Shown in pieces: positions 6,631-9,119 of a DNA stretch of 9,119 nt. The stretch spans positions 10,714-19,832 of the forward strand of contig CAJUFW010000047.1 of assembly GCA_910585655.1 (NCBI GenBank). Direction: 5' to 3'. A program made the position numbers and the translations under genes. Every line of letters starts with the position of its first letter. Within the stretch, counting starts at the first letter, position 1. The DNA is from an uncultured Lachnospiraceae bacterium. GTDB taxonomy: Bacteria > Bacillota_A > Clostridia > Lachnospirales > Lachnospiraceae. The notes beneath the pieces were generated by a model. That model searched no databases, was not told the origin of the DNA, and worked only from the letters and a program-made list of their open reading frames with translations.

Positions 6631-7576
6631 ATGCCAGTACAATATCGTGTTGATCTTGCAGAAACAGGAAGACCGTTTCCACATTATTGGGAACTTTGTA
6701 TCGGAAGCTGCCATGCCGCTTTGATTTTACGGGCGGATATGCAGGAGCATATCAAAAAAATTCACGATGCGATTGGCAAAGCATCTGATAGAGCGATATG
6801 GAAAGGATGAGGTGCGCCAGTGGTATTTTGAGGTTTGGAATGAGCCGAATCTCCGACTCTTCGGGTAGAAGGTTCTGCTACTTCCAACAACAAATGGATT
6901 CCGGAATTCCGGGAACAATAATCCACGAGATATTCTTTATCAGATGGCGAAAAAGGCGAAAACAGAAGCTGGCGAACATCCACTTTTTTATAATGAAGGG
7001 CTGGTAGAATGTTATTCGTTCTGGTGTATTTCTGATATTTTTGAAAAAATGGGGATGCACGGACTTCCGTATAACGATGAACGTGGTTTGGTCAACGTCT
7101 ATGGAGTGCCAAAGCCAAACTATCGTATTTTTGAGGAACTTTCCAAAGCCGGGGATCGTCGGCTGACGGTGGAAGGAGAACATCGGACGGCAGAAATCCT
7201 GGCTTTGGAGGACGATCAAACAGTGACGTTGTTTGTGTATAACCATGATATCGAAGAACGTGATATCAAGGCAGAGGAGATAGAGCTGACGTTATTGGGG
7301 GAGGCGAAAGCAATTACGATGGCAGTCATTGACGCTTTTCATGCCAACCCAATCGCCGTATGGAAAAAGCAGGGTTCCCCGACTTATCCAACGCCGGAGC
7401 AGATCACGGAACTTTACCGAGTCTCAGAACTGACTGTTTTGGATCTCCCGGTCGAAAAAGTGCTTTCTTTTACCGCGGAACCGGAAATTAAAATTGCTAA
7501 TGCGGTAATCCATTTTGACGGGAAAAGCTTGCTGTTTATATTGTATCATAGGAAAGCTTTCCAAACTTCCCTATGA
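6631..7576 (+). pseudogene. GH39 beta-xylosidase, degraded by several internal deletions
   Basis: Pieces of a GH39 beta-xylosidase (normally about 500 residues) lie in order but in different frames. Piece A (6631-about 6777) has FPHYWELCIGSCHAAL, the family N-terminus. Piece B (about 6776-6865, shifted +1) has HLIERYGKDEVRQWYFEVW and NEPN, including the acid/base Glu. Piece C (about 6865-6918) has GSATSNNKWIPEF and ends at a stop. Piece D (about 6920-7576) runs from PRDILYQMAKKAK through PLFYNE, where the nucleophile Glu should be, and jumps straight to GLVECYSFW. It then covers the rest of the protein through VWKKQGSPTYPTPEQ to the end. At least four junctions have lost sequence, so the barrel cannot form. 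The original start has GGGGAGG 9 nt upstream. An ATG at 6944 could restart the last 210 residues, but these lack the catalytic core. Confidence 0.88.
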
Positions 7577-7581
7577 TACAA
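7541..7581. repeat. 12-bp inverted repeat at the end of the GH39 remnant
   Basis: TTGTATCATAGG (7541-7552) is the exact reverse complement of CCTATGATACAA (7570-7581), with a 17-nt spacer that is itself partly symmetric. It spans the 3' end of the GH39 remnant, which finishes inside it with non-family residues. There is no T-run on either side, so it does not read as an intrinsic terminator. It could be a trace of a small mobile element or a recombination site. Confidence 0.6.
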
Positions 7582-7680
7582 AAAGCCTTTCAGGCAGGAG
7601 GCACACTTGCGCAAATGGAAGATGTTACTTACCAGAGACAAGGTGACAGCGGCTTGTAGAGTGACCGATGATTCCGACAT

Positions 7681-7702
7681 TATCAAAATCAATTTTTTGA
7701 TA
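7681..7702. repeat. AT-rich inverted repeat, possible operator
   Basis: TATCAAAA (7681-7688) and TTTTGATA (7695-7702) form an 8-bp inverted repeat around a 6-nt centre. It lies in the 259-nt non-coding gap between the GH39 remnant and the flavoprotein gene. It is operator-sized, but no intact gene starts next to it, so any role is speculative. The rest of this gap shows no convincing gene. Confidence 0.35.
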
Positions 7703-7722
7703 GAAAACATTTTCTTTGTCGT

Positions 7723-7736
7723 TAATCATCTGATTA
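7723..7736. repeat. Short palindrome TAATCA-N2-TGATTA
   Basis: A perfect 6-bp inverted repeat with a 2-nt centre, 20 bp from the preceding inverted repeat. Two symmetric AT-rich sites this close could be remains of a regulatory region whose gene is gone, or chance in AT-rich DNA. Confidence 0.25.
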
Positions 7737-7835
7737 TCATTCAACCTTTGCAAGTGAATGACGCATAATGCTCATAGTCTTCATAGTTTCCCTATCTTCC
7801 TTATATCCCCTGTCAAAAAATATCATTTCCAGAAA

Positions 7836-8372
7836 TCACAGTAAATTTCCAAGCTGATAAGCTTTTTTCAGGGCGGTCTCACTATCCTGTGCAGTAAGAA
7901 TCAGCGGTTCCATACGTTCAAAGCCCCAGCCGGAAAACGGCTTTAACAGTTCTTCGTTATGCGCGCGGTATTCCGGATTGTCCGGGGCGCCCTGGGCAAA
8001 CATAGCGTATAGCTTTTTCCCTGGGGCAATCCGGCATTCGGAACGATCGGACACACTTTTATGTAAGCAGAAATGGCGGTTCATAAACGTCCAGGCTTCT
8101 CCTTGTGGGTAGCCCATATAGATGCCTGCTCCCAATACCACGACATCTGCTTCCGGAAGAAGCTCAAAATAACGGGTCAGAACATCCTTTTGAACACAGA
8201 ATGAGTCTGTTTTTTTGCAGGCATGGCAGCCCGTACAGCCAAGAAGGTTCCGACTGATTTGGATACATTCTGTCGTATGCCCTATATCTGACGCTCCACG
8301 CAGGAATTCCTTTACGGCTGCCTGGGAAATACTTTTTGGCAGACAACTGCAGGTAATACCAATGACTTTCAT
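7836..8372 (-). CDS. Flavodoxin-fold NAD(P)H-dependent oxidoreductase with a four-Cys iron-sulfur motif
   Basis: A 178-residue protein of the NADPH-dependent FMN reductase/iron-sulfur flavoprotein type. The N-terminus (MKVIGITCSCLPKSISQAA) is the first strand and the FMN phosphate loop, although the usual GSPR is changed to CSCLPKS. GCTGCHACKKTDSFC holds Cys46, Cys49, Cys52 and Cys59, spaced C-x2-C-x2-C-x6-C. This fits the compact cluster motif known in iron-sulfur flavoproteins. VVVLGAGIYMGYPQGEAWTFMNR is the second FMN-binding segment. The likely role is cytosolic electron transfer or reduction of quinones, nitro compounds or oxygen species; the substrate is unknown. AAGGAG lies 8 nt before the ATG on the minus strand. 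It is transcribed against the sugar operon and away from the small membrane protein gene, so it is a separate unit. Confidence 0.85.
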   Translation of the reverse strand: MKVIGITCSCLPKSISQAAVKEFLRGASDIGHTTECIQISRNLLGCTGCHACKKTDSFCVQKDVLTRYFELLPEADVVVLGAGIYMGYPQGEAWTFMNRHFCLHKSVSDRSECRIAPGKKLYAMFAQGAPDNPEYRAHNEELLKPFSGWGFERMEPLILTAQDSETALKKAYQLGNLL

Positions 8373-8409
8373 AGTAAATTCTCCTTTTTTAGTAAGTTTC
8401 TTCTATAAT

Positions 8410-8439
8410 ATAATATCATAAAAAGCGTCCCTTTGAAAA
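8410..8439 (-). promoter_or_regulatory. Possible promoter of the flavoprotein gene
   Basis: On the minus strand, TTTTCA (8439-8434), an 18-nt spacer and TATTAT (8415-8410) lie 38 nt upstream of the gene's ATG. The -10 is good but lies within an AT-rich run with overlapping alternatives, and the -35 matches only four of six bases. Confidence 0.3.
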
Positions 8440-8461
8440 GGAAATTTTAGATGAAAATAAT
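8433..8461 (+). promoter_or_regulatory. Possible promoter of the PF06541 membrane protein gene
   Basis: TTGAAA (8433-8438), a 17-nt spacer and AATAAT (8456-8461) each match the sigma-A consensus at five of six positions. Transcription would start about 65 nt before the ATG at 8531. It overlaps the candidate minus-strand promoter, so the two units may interfere. Confidence 0.35.
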
Positions 8462-8530
8462 TTAAGAAAGTTCTCCAGAGGAAGAAAGCGGTTCTGTATA
8501 AAAAGTCTGCTTTTGGCACACCCTACTACC

Positions 8531-8953
8531 ATGAATACGAAGAATACCAAAAAATTTATAAAAGATTTTATACTCTGTGGATTGATTGGCTGGTGCAACG
8601 AATGTTTTTGGACGGGGCTTTCTTCTATCAAAGAGCATAAGGACAAACGACTGCCCTGTCAAACTTCTGTCTGGATGTTTCCGATCTATGGGATGGCTGC
8701 CGTGCTGGCTCCGCTTTCCAGACTGTTAGGCGGCGCCAACGCGCTGATCCGGGGCGGCGTGTATACGCTCTGCATTTTTACGATGGAATTTTTATCAGGA
8801 AGCTTTTTAAAAAAGCTGCATGTCTGTCCCTGGGACTACAGCAAAGCAAAACTGAATATCCGTGGTGTGATCCGTTTGGATTACGCCCCCGCCTGGTTTG
8901 CGTTGGGATTGATTTATGAAAAGGTGCTGGGTGGAAGAAAGGCAGGAATATAA
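8531..8953 (+). CDS. Small membrane protein of the PF06541 (putative ABC-transporter type IV, CmpB-like) family
   Basis: A 140-residue integral membrane protein with about four hydrophobic segments: near residues 9-28, 47-66, 73-94 and 118-134. The family pattern is clear: GWCNECFWTG in the first segment, TSVWMFPIYGMAA in the second, a central MEFLSG, then CPWDYS (99-104), and RGVIRLDYAPAW (111-122). Proteins of this family are common in Firmicutes and their function is not established despite the transporter label. The start is uncertain. The frame stays open upstream, with a TTG at 8513 as an alternative giving 146 residues. Neither start has a good ribosome binding site; the nearest, AGAGGAAG at 8477, is too far away. 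The ATG at 8531 was chosen because it gives the usual family N-terminus. An intrinsic terminator overlaps its stop. Confidence 0.82.
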   Translation: MNTKNTKKFIKDFILCGLIGWCNECFWTGLSSIKEHKDKRLPCQTSVWMFPIYGMAAVLAPLSRLLGGANALIRGGVYTLCIFTMEFLSGSFLKKLHVCPWDYSKAKLNIRGVIRLDYAPAWFALGLIYEKVLGGRKAGI

Positions 8954-8974
8954 AAGAATTCCTGCTTTTTCTTT
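8942..8974 (+). terminator. Intrinsic terminator after the PF06541 gene
   Basis: GCAGGAAT (8942-8949) pairs perfectly with ATTCCTGC (8958-8965) around an 8-nt loop and is followed by TTTTTCTTT. The left arm lies inside the last codons of the membrane protein gene. It ends that transcript before the next promoter. Confidence 0.9.
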
Positions 8975-8990
8975 GCTGAAAATCTGGTGG

Positions 8991-9020
8991 TTGTCAGACT
9001 TTGGTATCTTGTGGTATAAT
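8991..9020 (+). promoter_or_regulatory. Sigma-A promoter with extended -10 for the truncated last gene
   Basis: TTGTCA (8991-8996), an 18-nt spacer and a perfect TATAAT (9015-9020) preceded by TGG, which makes an extended -10. It lies directly after the terminator and about 60 nt before the next ATG. Confidence 0.75.
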
Positions 9021-9078
9021 GTTAAAATCAGAGAGCTTGATTAAACATTGTGTAGAACATAGAAAGGAAGCAAGCGGT

Positions 9079-9089
9079 ATGGAAAAAAA
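9079..9089 (+). CDS. Start of an unidentified gene, cut by the contig end
   Basis: ATG at 9079 with AAAGGAAG (9063-9070) 8 nt upstream and a strong promoter before it. Only the first residues (Met-Glu-Lys-Lys) are genomic, because adapter sequence begins at about 9090. Its identity cannot be told, and residues read beyond this point are not real protein. Confidence 0.6.
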
Positions 9090-9119
9090 AGATCGGAAGA
9101 GCACACGTCTGAACTCCAG
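9090..9119. other. Illumina TruSeq adapter contamination
   Basis: The last 30 bases start with AGATCGGAAGAGCACACGTC and continue exactly as the standard TruSeq read 1 adapter. This is library sequence left on the contig end. The exact junction is blurred by a run of A residues at 9083-9090. Confidence 0.97.

Noticed and set aside
6944..7576. A separate 210-residue gene starting at 6944
   Set aside because: The sequence before this ATG in the same frame is still GH39-like and there is no ribosome binding site, so it is the last piece of the broken gene rather than an independent one.
7573..7659. A 28-codon plus-strand reading frame after the inverted repeat
   Set aside because: It has no ribosome binding site and no recognisable family, and it begins inside the inverted repeat. 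It could be a tail of a lost gene, but this cannot be supported.

Overview
The window looks like a contig from a low-to-mid GC Gram-positive gut anaerobe of the Clostridia, probably Lachnospiraceae. This is inferred from strong purine-rich ribosome binding sites, the protein family versions present (clostridial-type phosphofructokinase and class II aldolase, PF06541 membrane protein, GH3/GH39 glycosidases) and codon use. No marker gene is present, so the taxonomy is an inference. The last 30 bases are Illumina TruSeq adapter, not genome, so the contig really ends at about 9089.

Region 1 (1-4868, + strand) is a tightly packed operon. It holds the 3' end of a GH3 beta-glucosidase-type gene, then four genes that look like the upper half of glycolysis in pathway order: a phosphoglucose isomerase homologue, a phosphofructokinase homologue, a class II ketose-bisphosphate aldolase and a triose-phosphate isomerase homologue. 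Gaps between these four are only 1-4 nt. All four keep their core catalytic residues. However, the isomerase has an altered phosphate-binding loop (AKNFET where SKTFTT/SKSGTT is usual), the TIM homologue lacks the Gly-Gly phosphate loop near its C-terminus, and the kinase has a mixed donor-site signature and a substituted substrate-contact Met. The aldolase looks normal. This suggests a dedicated pathway for a hexose whose C6 end is not an ordinary phosphate, rather than housekeeping glycolysis.

Region 2 (4867-5126) carries two tandem copies of a palindromic element of 146 and 109 nt. Both have identical ends and an internal long hairpin. Read on the minus strand, each closes with a GC stem followed by a U7 tract, so it could be a small structured RNA or a mobile REP-like repeat.

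Region 3 (5146-7576, + strand) holds a LarA-family (nickel-pincer hydroxyacid racemase/epimerase) gene in which one of the two catalytic histidines is Asn. It is followed 15 nt later by a GH39 beta-xylosidase pseudogene shortened by at least four internal deletions.

Region 4 (7577-9089) is unrelated to the operon. It contains a non-coding stretch with several inverted repeats, a minus-strand flavodoxin-like iron-sulfur flavoprotein, a divergently placed small membrane protein of the PF06541 family with a clear intrinsic terminator, and a good promoter plus ribosome binding site for a gene cut off by the contig end.

Working together, the GH3 and (formerly) GH39 enzymes would release sugars from plant glycosides. 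The isomerase, kinase and aldolase would cut a hexose into DHAP plus a second three-carbon piece, and the TIM-like and LarA-like enzymes could process that second piece. The substrate identity is not determined by the sequence.
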